Positions 20,301-29,607 of a stretch of 64,000 bases of DNA are shown piece by piece. Positions within the stretch are counted from its first letter, which is position 1, and each line of letters begins with the position of its first letter. The DNA comes from Candidatus Peribacteria bacterium (GTDB lineage: Bacteria > Patescibacteriota > Gracilibacteria > Absconditabacterales > Absconditicoccaceae). The stretch covers positions 744,001 to 808,000 of the forward strand of contig CP060225.1 of assembly GCA_023898485.1 (NCBI GenBank), written 5' to 3'. The notes below the pieces were generated by a model. It worked only from the letters and a program-made list of their open reading frames with translations, had not been told where the DNA came from and did not search any database. A program made the position numbers and the translations under genes.

Positions 20301-21567
20301 CCACGTAGAGTTGGATCGTGTCGCTATTGGTCCTTGCCTGTTCGTCTTCGACGGTGAGTTTGATCGTATAGGAACCGGGTCTGGTAAATTGTTTGGAGAT
20401 AGATTTACCTTGGAATGTATCAATCTTCTGATCATTGGAGTCGAAGATTTCCCACGTATAGAGTTTGATACTGGAGACGAGTGAGTATGATGTCCCACCG
20501 TCAAACGTGAATTTGGTCGAGGTGTCACCTTGGTCAGGTGATGTTTTGATAATAGCCAAAGGATCAGACACGATGATTTTGTATGTTTTGGTAATGGAGT
20601 TGCCCTGATTGTCCAGGACGGTGAGTGATACCGTGAACTGTCCTTCTGTCGGGAATTGGACGGATGCAATACCGGGGCGACCTGGTTCTGTCCTGGAGTA
20701 GATACTCTTGGTACCCTGCTGGACATCCCATGTATGCTGCTCTATCGTACGACCTCCTGTGGGTACTGTCGCGGATGCATCAAGAAGGACGCCACGCTGT
20801 GCTTCTGCAGTGCCAATCTTGGTATAATTGTTCTCATCAAGTTGCTTACCATTGGCAAAGACTCTCACCAGTGCTGACTGCGGAGTCACATCCACGGAAA
20901 CTGTCTGTGAACCATCGAGGATACCCTCAGTAGGCTGATTGACTGATCTTACCGTGAGATGGACCTGATACTGTCCTTCACTCGTGAAGATGTGGTTGAC
21001 GACAGGTCCTTGGCCGATGACCTGATCATTACCGTCGGTATCTTTATAGTATCGGAAGAAATTAGATGAAGGGATCGTATCATTGGATGGATCGTTTGAA
21101 CCTCTTGCGTCAAATGTGACACTCAGTGGTGCTGCTCCTGATGATGGGCTAATCTTGGCTGAGGGCTTGATACTATACTGACTATTCATTTTATTGATAG
21201 CTTTGGTGAGAGGATTGTAACATCCATTGAGAAAGAGCTCGAAGCCATTGTAGGTATAGTCACTAGCGAGGTTGGTCGAGGTGATACGACACTGCTCGTA
21301 CGTCGTAGGAAAATCTTCACCCTGTGGCAGCTGAGGAAAAACGTCGTCAAAATACCCATTGAGATCTGCAAAGAACGACTCATCTAGGTCTGTTCCGGTG
21401 TTTTTGGCAGCATCGATGGTCGTAAACATACTGAGGATCTGTTCCCACTGTGTCGTGATCGCATAGTTAGCGAAATAGTAGGAAGGAATGGGGCTGGTGT
21501 TCTGTGCAATAGTGACGGTCGCCAATGCAGCTATAGCTGCGATGTATCAGATGATTCTCTTTCGCAT
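17374..21567 (-). CDS. giant cell-surface protein with PKD repeats and C-terminal membrane anchor
   Basis: A 1397-residue protein joined across several TGA glycines. Signal peptide MRKRIIGYIAAIAALATVTIAQ. From about residue 145 to 900, PKD/Ig-like modules recur, marked by EYEWDFGDG-type cores (ISYEWDFGDGAKESS, YSWRFTPEQ, HTWDVQQG) and YTIKLTVEDEQ/YVVKLTVYGPD endings. An acidic DADGDQTGDNDHD loop could bind calcium. A Cys-containing helical stretch precedes the C-terminal anchor (LIVVGILLLAFGGLVGFFVL) and a basic tail. PKD arrays usually mediate adhesion or display. It is probably an outer adhesin; the binding partner is unknown. Confidence 0.82.
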
Positions 21568-21784
21568 CGGTGTCGATAGAGCAGTAAAATAAGACTTACT
21601 GAAAGTATACTTATTGTGTCCACAAACAATAATTTTGGGTAGATTGATGTTGTCTTGCTCTTGCAGATTGTGAGAAAATGGATATGGTTGTGGAAAGTTG
21701 CCTGGCACTACATCGTGAAAAAGTATTACATTTTATGATGAGTGTCAGGTCGCGAGATTTTTATCGCTTATACTATTTGACATT

Positions 21785-22063
21785 ATGACAAAAAAAGACC
21801 AGACTGCTATGATCGAGGTGCGCCCTGAAATCTATCATATGATCACTGAGCTCAGAGCACAGTTTGCGGAGATGACCGACAATCCTGACCTGACTGACGA
21901 AGATGTCATTGCAGTTCTGATCAATGGTTTCATCGAATCAGTCGAACAATCTCACCACCACCATGATCATGACGGAGGATGCTGCGGTGGTCACGGCGAT
22001 GACTGTCACTGCAAAGGTGACAAAAAAGACAAAGGTGAATGTGGATGTGGGCACAAACATTAA
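21785..22063 (+). CDS. small protein with His/Cys-rich metal-binding tail
   Basis: 92 residues. An N-terminal helical domain (residues 1-55) resembles small DNA-binding or dimerising folds. The tail is HHHHDHDGGCCGG, then HCKGDKKDKGECGCGHKH, with many His and Cys ligands. A -10 element TATACT lies 10 nt before the ATG, so the mRNA leader would be very short. It could act as a nickel/zinc store or chaperone, or a metal sensor; neither is proved. Confidence 0.65.
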   Translation: MTKKDQTAMIEVRPEIYHMITELRAQFAEMTDNPDLTDEDVIAVLINGFIESVEQSHHHHDHDGGCCGGHGDDCHCKGDKKDKGECGCGHKH

Positions 22064-22097
22064 GAAGCCCATTTTTATAACACTATTTAAAGATTTC

Positions 22098-22346
22098 ATG
22101 AATATTACCACAATCATTATTGGCTTATTACCTATCACTTATGGTCTCTATATACTATCACTTAGACTACGCAATAAGATGGATAAATTAGGAAAAATTG
22201 AATCTATGAAAGGGTTTTATGGCAAGAAACTTTGATCTATTATCCATTTTATCGCATATGTCGTTGTGCCTATAAGTTTTGGTGTCATGATTATTATTGC
22301 AGGGGTGAATGGAACCAATATAATTGATATGTTTGCACGTTCATAG
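22098..22346 (+). CDS. small membrane protein with two helices
   Basis: 82 residues. Hydrophobic segments at about 3-20 (ITTIIIGLLPITYGLYIL) and 52-72 (IAYVVVPISFGVMIIIAG) flank a basic loop. One TGA glycine (KKLGSII). No family recognised. It lies 35 nt after the His/Cys-rich gene and may share its transcript. Confidence 0.55.
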
Positions 22347-22421
22347 TGCTCCCTGACTACTCATCACCTGAAAGCAAACGTGATTGATAATCGATAAATA
22401 ACATAACATTTTCTGTATAAG

Positions 22422-22451
22422 AAAAACTCCCCTGACGAGCAGAGGAGTCTG
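22422..22451 (-). terminator. rho-independent terminator
   Basis: ACTCCTCTG, a short loop, CAGGGGAGT and TTTTTC on the minus strand, just past the acidic membrane-protein gene. The A-run on the other side could let it serve the plus-strand genes too. Confidence 0.75.
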
Positions 22452-22474
22452 ACTTTCTTTTTGGAAAAGAAGAA

Positions 22475-22768
22475 TTAGTTGGCAGAACCAGTAGCTACTG
22501 CATCAACGTCACCAGTTGCTGCTTCGCCTTCTACTACAGCTTCTGCTTCGTCTACGACGTCTTGTGCTGCATCAGCGACATCATCAGCTGCTTCTTCAGC
22601 CATATCAGCTGCATCATCCATAGTGTTTTCAACCGCATTAGCTGCATCATCCATCGCATCCTTCGTGTCATTTTTGTTACCCAAGAAATACCACAAAACT
22701 AGCACAACCAAAATAACAACAATGATCATAGTAGCAGTTGTTCCACTCTTTCCATTAGTGTTTTCCAT
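22475..22768 (-). CDS. membrane-anchored acidic Ala/Asp-rich protein
   Basis: 97 residues. A hydrophobic helix at about 12-28 (TMIIVVILVVLVLWYFL) is followed by an acidic amphipathic helix made of DDAAN/DDAAD/DDVADAAQD-like steps. A simple Ala/Gly/Val-rich end follows. The start MENTNGKS is preferred over an upstream in-frame codon. It resembles single-span coiled or LEA-like helical proteins. Function unknown. Confidence 0.6.
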   Translation of the reverse strand: MENTNGKSGTTATMIIVVILVVLVLWYFLGNKNDTKDAMDDAANAVENTMDDAADMAEEAADDVADAAQDVVDEAEAVVEGEAATGDVDAVATGSAN

Positions 22769-22912
22769 GCAAGTAGTTATAATAGGTAAAGAAGAGTATG
22801 TGTAATGATTGTATAAAAAATATCTTATAATAGCAAGTGCAAATATCCCTGCTTGCAAAACAAGTCTAGACTCCTATGATGTGCATACTTTAGTTGGTCG
22901 TGTATCTCGCAG

Positions 22913-23188
22913 ATGGAAGTGATTTTGTGGTATTTTTTGGGTATTAATGTGGTCACTTTCGTCATCCGATGATGGGACAAATATCAGGCTATCAAAGGTG
23001 GACGACGTATCAGCGAAAAGCAACTCCTCCAGCTCTGTCGAGCAGGTGGGCGAATCGGTGGACTCGTATGAATGGAAATCTGGAGACACAAAAGAATGAA
23101 AGGCAGCTTCCTCCAGCAGTATCTCGTCGTAGTGGGAGTGTGGATAGTGGTACTATGAATCATGATATATCAAGTCTTTGGTCGTTAG
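22913..23188 (+). CDS. DUF1294 family membrane protein
   Basis: 91 residues, coding only with TGA as glycine. N-terminal membrane helix, then DKYQAIKGGRRISEKQLLQL, AGGRIGGLVGMEIWRHK and KGSFLQQYL: the family pattern of a DK, a basic RI, and GG before RHK. A second hydrophobic segment ends the protein. Function of DUF1294 is unknown. A long inverted repeat follows the stop. Confidence 0.8.
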
Positions 23189-23195
23189 TCGTTGG

Positions 23196-23246
23196 CCCGG
23201 CACTTATCGATAGCATATCAGTGTTATAGTACGATGAAGTGCCGGG
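23196..23246. promoter_or_regulatory. long inverted repeat after the DUF1294 gene
   Basis: CCCGGCACTT and AAGTGCCGGG form a perfect 10-bp stem. It is extended by ATCG/CGAT after a 1-nt bulge, with a loop of about 22 nt. No T-run follows, so it is not a standard terminator. It could be a transcript-stabilising or protein-binding structure. Confidence 0.5.
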
Positions 23247-23259
23247 TGGTCTTTGGAGT

Positions 23260-23307
23260 CCTCTCTCACCCTTTCTCATCCTTTATTGCCCTTTCTCATC
23301 CTCTGCA
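23260..23307. repeat. 10-bp-period array upstream of rsmI
   Basis: Units CTCTCTCACC, CTTTCTCATC, CTTTATTGCC and CTTTCTCATC run in 10-nt steps and end 1 nt before the rsmI ATG. The sense strand is pyrimidine-rich, and there is no Shine-Dalgarno motif. Confidence 0.75.
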
Positions 23308-23308
23308 T

Positions 23309-23980
23309 ATGCTCTACCTCATCCCTACTCCTATCGGCAATCTCGAAGATATCACACTCAGAGCACTTCGTCTACTGAGAGAGCTTCCTGTACTCATCTG
23401 TGAAGATACGAGGACGACCAAATCATTGCTGAGTAAATTAGATATTGCGTATCAAGACAAACAATTCGTCTCGCTGACATCGTTTACAGGGCAGGGCAAG
23501 CTCGATCACTATATCGATCTCATCCGTGAGCAAGAAGTCGGTCTCGTGTCTGATGCAGGCACACCCTGACTCTCTGATCCAGGCAATGTCATGATCAAAC
23601 TCTGCCACGAACAGGGTCTGCCCTATAGTATCCTCCCAGGAGCGACCGCACTCATCCCTGCGGTAGTAGGTGCGGCCTTTCCGACGACACAGTGGTCGTT
23701 TTGGTGATTTCTCCCGACGAAGAAGGGGAGACAGACCGCCATCACGAACATCTGCCAATCAGAGTATCCTGTCTTCGTCTACGAGTCCGTCCACAGGATG
23801 GGAAAGCTACTGGAGCAACTCGAACAAGCATGATTTCAGTGACAGATAAGTATAGCCAGAGAAGTCTCCAAGATGCACGAACAGCTCATCACGGGGACTC
23901 TAGAAGAAGTGAAGCAGATGTGGGAAGAAGAAAGTATTGTGCATAAAGGGGAGTTTGTGGTGGGAATGTGGCAGTCGTAA
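23309..23980 (+). CDS. rsmI: 16S rRNA (cytidine-1402-2'-O)-methyltransferase RsmI
   Basis: RsmI methylates C1402 in the decoding centre. It has LYLIPTPIGNLEDITLRAL, CEDTRTTKSLLSKL, VGLVSDAGTPGLSDPG, SILPGATALIPAV, FWGFLPTKKGRQ and YESVHRM, in the correct order for the tetrapyrrole-methylase fold. Glycines of AGTPG and FWGF are TGA. The 223 residues match a short RsmI without the extra C-terminal domain. Confidence 0.95.
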
Positions 23981-24049
23981 ATGTAAATGTCACAAAATAG
24001 CGTCTTCTCTCGTTTCTTCTGATAGTTTTATGACTATGAATATGCAGTA

Positions 24050-25804
24050 ATGACGGAGAATAAGACACCAAAAGTCACGTATCGTGACGTACTTAGTTAC
24101 TATGCAAAACAATCACTTACCGCTGGGTGGAGGACTCCTGTCATCTTCATAACAAGGATAATTTTAGTATTGGTGATGATATATGAACCCATCTTCATCA
24201 AAGATCTTATCGACATACTCACAAGTTCGTCTCCTAACATACATGAAGTATATCGTATACTACAATGGATCCTGTGGCTTGCTATCATTACTTTCTTAGG
24301 TTGGCGTCTGGTTGAATATGCGATTGTAGATGCCCAACTTGTACCTATGAAGGTTATTACTGATGAATCGTTTGCTTATATCCATAGACATAGCACCAGA
24401 TGGTTTGGGGATAAGATGAGTGGCAAGCTCCTTAAGATCATTAAGCAATGATCAAGTGCCTTTGTGTGACTATACGATACTGTTGTCTTTAGTCTGATCA
24501 CTCCGATAGGAGTCTCTCTATGATCTATCATTGTATTATTCGGGGAAAATATCTTGTTAGGGCGATGAATGCTCTGATGGATTATACTGTTTGTATCTAT
24601 GCAGATACGGATGTATCGCAAAAAAGCACCACTAGAAAGCGCTTCTACGAGAAGTGTCTCGGCACGAAGTGGCTATACTGCAGACACCCTCTCCAATGCC
24701 TTTTCTATACAGCACTCGTGATCACTTCCATTAGAAGTCCAATCTCACGATATACATACATCCAATATGAATCTAGCGCACAGTCGTAATTGGTTTTTTG
24801 GTAATCGGATATATGCCATATCAAGTCTCATCTTGTGAGTAGCTTTTGTGTGATGACTCTATTTGCTTGTATGATTATGGCAGCAGTGACAGGTTTCGGT
24901 GGGATTAGTTGTACTCTTCATACTCTATATGGGTACCGTAGATCAGCAGCTCTTTTTCATTTGATCAACACTTAAACGCTTCGTACAGCTAGCAGAAGAT
25001 GGTAAAGAATTCTTGGAAATATTACTAACTCCTCATGAAGTGGTTAATCTTCCTCATGCTCAAGAGATAGTCATTACGCAAGCAGACATAGTCTTCGACC
25101 ACGTTACGTTTGGCTATACCCATACTCATGAACTTGAAGACTTTAGTCTCACTATCCCTCATGGACAACATATAGGATTGGTAGGAGAATCATGAGCATG
25201 AAAATCTACACTTACCAAGTTGCTGCTTCGTCTCTATGATATACAAGGATGATCTATCACCATAGGTGGCAATGATATTACATGATTTACTCTGGATGCA
25301 CTGAGATCACAAATTAGTTATGTCCCGCAAGAACCAATCCTCTTCCACCGTAGTTTGCGTGATAATATTACCTACGGTCATCCTGATGCTACCGAAGAGG
25401 AGGTGATATATGCTGCCAGACGTGCTCAGGCACATGAGTTTATCTCCTCACTACCTCAGTGATATGATTCTCTCGTGGGTGAGCGTGGCGTCAAGCTCAG
25501 TGGATGACAAAGACAAAGAATAGCTATCGCAAGAGCCATATTGCATGATGCTCCTATTATTATACTAGATGAAGCCACATCATCTCTCGATTCTGTGACT
25601 GAGTGAGAGATACAAAAAGCTATGCAAGAGGTTATGAGATGAAGGACGGCCATAGTGGTCGCCCATAGACTCTGAACGGTACAGCATCTCGATCGTATCA
25701 TAGTCCTTGATGGGTGAAAAATTATAGAAACAGGGGATCATAAGGAGCTGATGAAAATGAAGGGGAAGTATTATACGATGGTAGGGTTACAAAGTGGGTT
25801 TTAG
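24050..25804 (+). CDS. ABC exporter with fused membrane and ATPase domains
   Basis: A 584-residue half-transporter. Residues 1-330 form a six-helix ABC-type membrane domain. Residues 340-584 hold Walker A GESGAGKST, the Q-loop YVPQEP, signature LSGGQRQR, Walker B IIILDEATSSLD and the H-loop VVAHRL. There are 22 TGA glycines, including two in Walker A and one in the signature. Such homodimeric exporters move lipids, peptides or drugs; the substrate is not evident. Confidence 0.93.
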
Positions 25805-25819
25805 TCTGGCCCTCATTTT

Positions 25820-25848
25820 TTGCATTTTGGACAGTCTCACTATATACT
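25820..25848 (+). promoter_or_regulatory. promoter of the ion-channel gene
   Basis: TTGCAT, 17 nt, TATACT, with the ATG about 30 nt beyond the -10 element. Confidence 0.65.
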
Positions 25849-25877
25849 AGGGGGATATTTAGTATCTCCTGTCATCT

Positions 25878-26399
25878 ATGACTCCTAGATCTCGCAAAAA
25901 TAGCAATGAAGCATTTACCCTCAAGGTCAGTAATGAGACTGCGCTGATTGGTATTGCAATTGTAGTGATCAGCATCATCGTAGGTACGGTTACTTTCAAA
26001 CATATTGAGGGACGAGATCGGTTTCACTCGCTGTATTATGTGGCGGTGACTATCTCGACAATCGGCTATGGTGATATCATCCCCGTGACTTACGCAGGCA
26101 AGATGCTGACTATCGTCTATGCGCTGATCGGTGTGCCAATGTTTATCTTCGCGGCAGGTCTGATCATCGAGGCGAGAATCAGGGGTTTCGTCGTGGCGCA
26201 TCTCCACCATCACCAGCAGCAGATCGACAAACTCAGAGCAGAAAATAGAAAAGAAAATCAGGCCATCGAGGAGATCAGCGACAATATGGAGGAGGTCTCG
26301 GACAGCATCGGCGAAGTCACGGACAATATGGAAGATGTCGTGGCTGCACTGGAGAAAGCACAAGCGCTGCTCAAACAAAGAAGGAGTGCAAGTAAATAA
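25878..26399 (+). CDS. two-helix potassium channel with coiled-coil C-terminus
   Basis: 173 residues. Helix 1 (ALIGIAIVVISIIVGTVTF), a pore loop with the K+ filter TISTIGYGD, then helix 2 (LTIVYALIGVPMFIFAAGLII). A long charged coiled coil (HHHQQQIDKLRAENR to ALLKQRR) follows; no RCK domain. A tetrameric K+ channel assembled by the coiled coil is likely. No TGA codon. It has its own promoter and terminator. Confidence 0.88.
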   Translation: MTPRSRKNSNEAFTLKVSNETALIGIAIVVISIIVGTVTFKHIEGRDRFHSLYYVAVTISTIGYGDIIPVTYAGKMLTIVYALIGVPMFIFAAGLIIEARIRGFVVAHLHHHQQQIDKLRAENRKENQAIEEISDNMEEVSDSIGEVTDNMEDVVAALEKAQALLKQRRSASK

Positions 26400-26418
26400 C
26401 AATCTTCGTTTTGCAATC

Positions 26419-26453
26419 AACTCTCTCTTTGGGTATAGAAGGGAGAGTTTTTT
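26419..26453 (+). terminator. rho-independent terminator after the channel gene
   Basis: AACTCTCTC pairs with GGGAGAGTT across a 13-nt loop and is followed by TTTT. Confidence 0.8.
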
Positions 26454-26470
26454 GTATTGATTCAAAAAAT

Positions 26471-27070
26471 ATGTCTATTGTGCAGTCAAGTTTCTCTCTC
26501 AAGACAGGCAATGAGTGTTTCATCAATAGCGACAATAAGCTACCATATACTCTCTTAGACTTTTGGCGTTGGAATAATTCTGATTTACTTAGCAATGCAG
26601 CTCGTGGTAGATTAGCAGAATTTATTGTTGCAATAGCCCTTGGTGTCGATATCCAATTGCTTCGTTCAGAGCGAGATGCTTATGATCTTCTTACTCCAAC
26701 ATGAATCAAAGTAGAAGTAAAATCATCTGCCTATATTCAGAGCTGGAAACAAGAAAAATATTCCCATATTTCTTTTTCTATTAGACCTGCAAGATTTTGG
26801 AATGAAGAAACCAATAAACTTGAATGAGAATATAAAAGACATGCTGATGTTTATATTTTCTGTCATCTAAAACATAAAGATCCAGAAACAATCAATCCTC
26901 TAGATGTAAATCAACGAGATTTTTACTTGATTCCAACACACACCATCAATCAACTCAAAAGCTCTCAAAAAACCATCTCACTTTCAGCTCTTCAACAAAT
27001 AGTATCTGCTACCACTTTTGACAACATCCAAATAGTATTTTCTACTTTATCTCTCAAGAATAAAAATTAA
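26471..27070 (+). CDS. PD-(D/E)XK nuclease-like protein
   Basis: 199 residues. An early helix with LAEFIVAIALG is followed by RDAYDLLTPTGIKVEVKSSAY, matching the D...(E/D)xK core of restriction-type nucleases. Then come QSW and FWN motifs seen in related stand-alone proteins. Two TGA glycines, one in TPTGIK just before the core. No methylase neighbour, so a classical restriction system is not supported. It ends 3 nt before rsmH, suggesting co-transcription. Confidence 0.65.
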
Positions 27071-27073
27071 AAA

Positions 27074-27979
27074 ATGAGAAACTCTCGCTATCATCACACC
27101 ATCATGGCGCAAGAAGTCTGTGACCATATCCCACAGGGTGCACAGTGGATCCTGGATGGGACCGTCGGGCATGGTGGACACACCCTCGCAATGCATGACT
27201 ACCTGTGTCCAAAGGATGTCGACACTGTCCATCTCATTGGAGTGGACAAGGATGAAAAGATGCTTGCAGACGCTATTCTGAGACTGTCTACCTATCCTAC
27301 TATCACCCTCGGTCATGCTGCGTATGATCAGCGAGATGAGATCAAAAAGATAGCATGAGTCGACAGCTTCGACTACATCCTGCTCGATATCGGTATCAAC
27401 CGAGGACATATCTGGGATGCAGAGAGAGGATTCAGCATCAAGGCAGATGGACCACTAGATATGAGATTCGATAGCACGAGCAATGGCATGACCGCTGAGC
27501 AATATCTCCAGAGGATGGATGTCCAGGACTTCTCAGCCAAACTCCAACAGTATGGCGACTTCTCACCCGCGAGAGCAGAACAGATAGCACTCCATATCGC
27601 CAGGAGTAGGAGTAGTCAACCTATCACGACCACGCTGGAACTGGTCGATGTGCTCAGAGAGATCAAACTCGATGGGAGAAAACAAGCCATCATCTTTCAA
27701 GTCCTCAGAATCGTCGTCAATGATGAGCTGGGACATTTAGAAAGGTTTTTGGAAAGTTTTGGTGATCATCTGACTCCCTGAGGGAGATGTGCTATCATGA
27801 CATTCCATAGCATCGAGGACAGGATGGTCAAACAGTGCTTCAAAGAATTGTCTGAAAAAGGTGATTTCCATCTCGTCAATAAAAAGGTCATCATCCCACA
27901 TCGGAAAGAGAGGGAAAAGAATAAGGCAAGTAATAGTGCGAAGTTGAGAGTGATAGAAAAGGTTGATAAAGGATCATAA
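27074..27979 (+). CDS. rsmH: 16S rRNA (cytosine-1402-N4)-methyltransferase RsmH
   Basis: RsmH (MraW) adds the N4-methyl group to C1402 and thus pairs with RsmI above. It has HHTIMAQEV, LDGTVGHGGHTLAM, DYILLDIGIN, GFSIKADGPLDMRF, FQVLRIVVNDELGHLERFL and IMTFHSIEDRMVK. Two TGA glycines. 301 residues. The last codons lie in a 10-bp repeat array (KVDKGS end). As elsewhere in bacteria, an FtsL-like gene lies downstream. Confidence 0.95.
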
Positions 27980-28015
27980 AGGGTTATAGAGGTTGATAAA
28001 GGATCATAAAGGGTT
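27961..28015. repeat. 10-bp-period array at the end of rsmH
   Basis: On the minus strand, ACCCTTTATG, ATCCTTTATC, AACCTCTATA, ACCCTTTATG and ATCCTTTATC follow in exact 10-nt steps. It is inverted relative to the array at 28416-28462, and the two bracket a four-helix-bundle gene. Confidence 0.8.
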
Positions 28016-28037
28016 CTTTTATATTTCCATTGTTGCT

Positions 28038-28415
28038 ATGTTGTATCAACAATTTACTGACCTTATTATTTGGCAAGAATCAATTCAGCTTTATGTTGCT
28101 ATCTCCCATTACGTAGAAGATGAATCTTTCAAAAAATATTTTTTCAAGGATCAAATTCTCAGAGCAACACTCTCTATCTCCAATAATATTGCCGAAGGAT
28201 TTGAAAGAGAGACTACAAAAGAATTGATAAGATTTCTTACTATTGCAAAGGGAAGTTGTGGTGAAGTGAGATCTATGCTTCATCTTGCACAGCATACTTG
28301 ATATTTGGATCAAAAAGTTGCATTATGACTTGAATGAGAAGCCAAGAAAATAGGGACACTTATTGGAAGATATATTCGCTCTATCAAAAGAAATCAATCC
28401 ACTACAGCAAAATAA
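28038..28415 (+). CDS. four-helix bundle protein, second copy
   Basis: 125 residues, paralogue of 1359-1718: FTDLIIWQES, KDQILRATLSISNNIAEGFERET and FLTIAKGSCGEVRSM, nearly identical in the core. Three TGA glycines in the C-terminal part. It interrupts the usual rsmH-ftsL order and is bracketed by inverted 10-bp arrays, as if inserted. Function unknown. Confidence 0.85.
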
Positions 28416-28462
28416 TCCTCTATTAACCTTCATCACCCTTTATTAACCTCTATGATCCTCGC
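28416..28462. repeat. 10-bp-period array upstream of the FtsL-like gene
   Basis: ATCCTCTATT, AACCTTCATC, ACCCTTTATT and AACCTCTATG in 10-nt steps, ending just before the ATG at 28465. Confidence 0.75.
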
Positions 28463-28464
28463 AT

Positions 28465-28923
28465 ATGACCACCACCCGAGCAGAGACCACACATACGAGC
28501 AAACCAGTGATAAGCTGGGGGCTTTCGGTGATGAATAGTATCAAGGGAAGAGCAAAAAAACATCAAGAAAAAATGCCACTACTCAAGATTGGTGCCGCAG
28601 TTGCTGCATTGATGATTTTGATGTTGATCTATGTCACTTATGTGAATAAGGCATCTACATACGGCTACTTCTATAAGGTGGAGTCGCAAGAACTCGATGA
28701 TATCACTTTCCAATATAATCTGGTCAAACTAGATGTACTTGAACATCAGCAGGCACTCCGAAACCAATCTAATACCTTCGATTCACGGTCTGATCCTGCG
28801 GCACTTCGTGAGCGTCTTATTGTGATCTCGCTCGATGACTCTCTTATCCAAAACGATAGTCAGACTACGTCAGGGTCTATTTCCACTAGTGAGTCAGGGG
28901 CTGTATCCCATAGTACGGAGTAA
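28465..28923 (+). CDS. FtsL/DivIC-like division protein (by architecture and position)
   Basis: 152 residues. A basic cytoplasmic N-terminus, one membrane helix (IGAAVAALMILMLIYVTYV), then an extracytoplasmic coiled coil (KVESQELDDITFQYNLVKLDVLEHQ) and a Ser/Thr-rich end. This is the FtsL layout, and the gene follows rsmH as ftsL does in many dcw clusters. Sequence identity to FtsL is too low to be certain. The 3' end overlaps tsaB on the other strand by 38 nt. Confidence 0.55.
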   Translation: MTTTRAETTHTSKPVISWGLSVMNSIKGRAKKHQEKMPLLKIGAAVAALMILMLIYVTYVNKASTYGYFYKVESQELDDITFQYNLVKLDVLEHQQALRNQSNTFDSRSDPAALRERLIVISLDDSLIQNDSQTTSGSISTSESGAVSHSTE

Positions 28924-29470
28924 TGTTTTCTGTCACTTCTCGTGGCGCAGATGTCAGATCTATCTCTTGTCATCATCGGACTACAGATGGTCCGTTTTTT
29001 CGTATGAATGTAATCTGTGTGCCAGGAAGAAATACTTGCTGGGTCTGGTCAATAATATAATCTGTCGTCTGATCTGTCATAGTCGCGTAAGGAAGAGTCT
29101 CGTATGCATGCTGCTCATGATCGTAGAATCGGGCGTTTTTGCGCTGACCGATAAAAAGCACACTATGGTGAGGAATATGTCACTGGTCATACAACCATTG
29201 GAATAATATATCTTTCTGGATAACACGAAAAGTCATCGTCTCTGGGGTGAGTGATTGCATAGCATTCAGCAGCAGTGTACCCACACGAATATTGAAAAAA
29301 CTCCCCGGTCATTCGATCACTCGGACGTCCCTGGCGCCGCTATCGTAGAGTGTGTGGAGGACGGGAGGGAGGGTCTGCTCGAGGTTATTCCTTTCTAAAA
29401 AGGTGCTTTGTACTCAGAAGATCATCACTTCATCGCTACCGAGATGAATGAGGGCACTTTTTGTCATCAT
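28886..29470 (-). CDS. tsaB: TsaB-like tRNA threonylcarbamoyladenosine biosynthesis protein
   Basis: 194 residues, divergent. The N-terminal ASKHA-like lobe ends in VIEGPGSFFNIRVGTLLLNAM, the TsaB form of the GPGSFTGLRIG motif; the glycine before PGS is TGA. TsaB is the scaffold partner of TsaD in making t6A37, and tsaE lies at 63175. The C-terminal lobe is weakly conserved. It reads through TGA codons into the convergent FtsL-like gene, ending at TAG. Confidence 0.75.
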
Positions 29471-29498
29471 ATAAACAGAAAAAATCAAAACAACGCAT

Positions 29499-29526
29499 AC
29501 TATATCTAGTGTTGGTGTTGTTGCAA
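29499..29526 (-). promoter_or_regulatory. promoter of tsaB
   Basis: TTGCAA, 16 nt, TATAGT on the minus strand. Confidence 0.5.
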
Positions 29527-29607
29527 GACAAGCCATAGAGGAAGTGTGTGCAATTTTGTATTATCGTGCTATGACAGCTATAGTTGTTGCAATGACTTTA
29601 TTTGTGG

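Noticed and set aside
24520..24789. Plus-strand ORF inside the ABC exporter
   Set aside because: Off-frame shadow; the true frame reads through TGA codons as a complete transporter.
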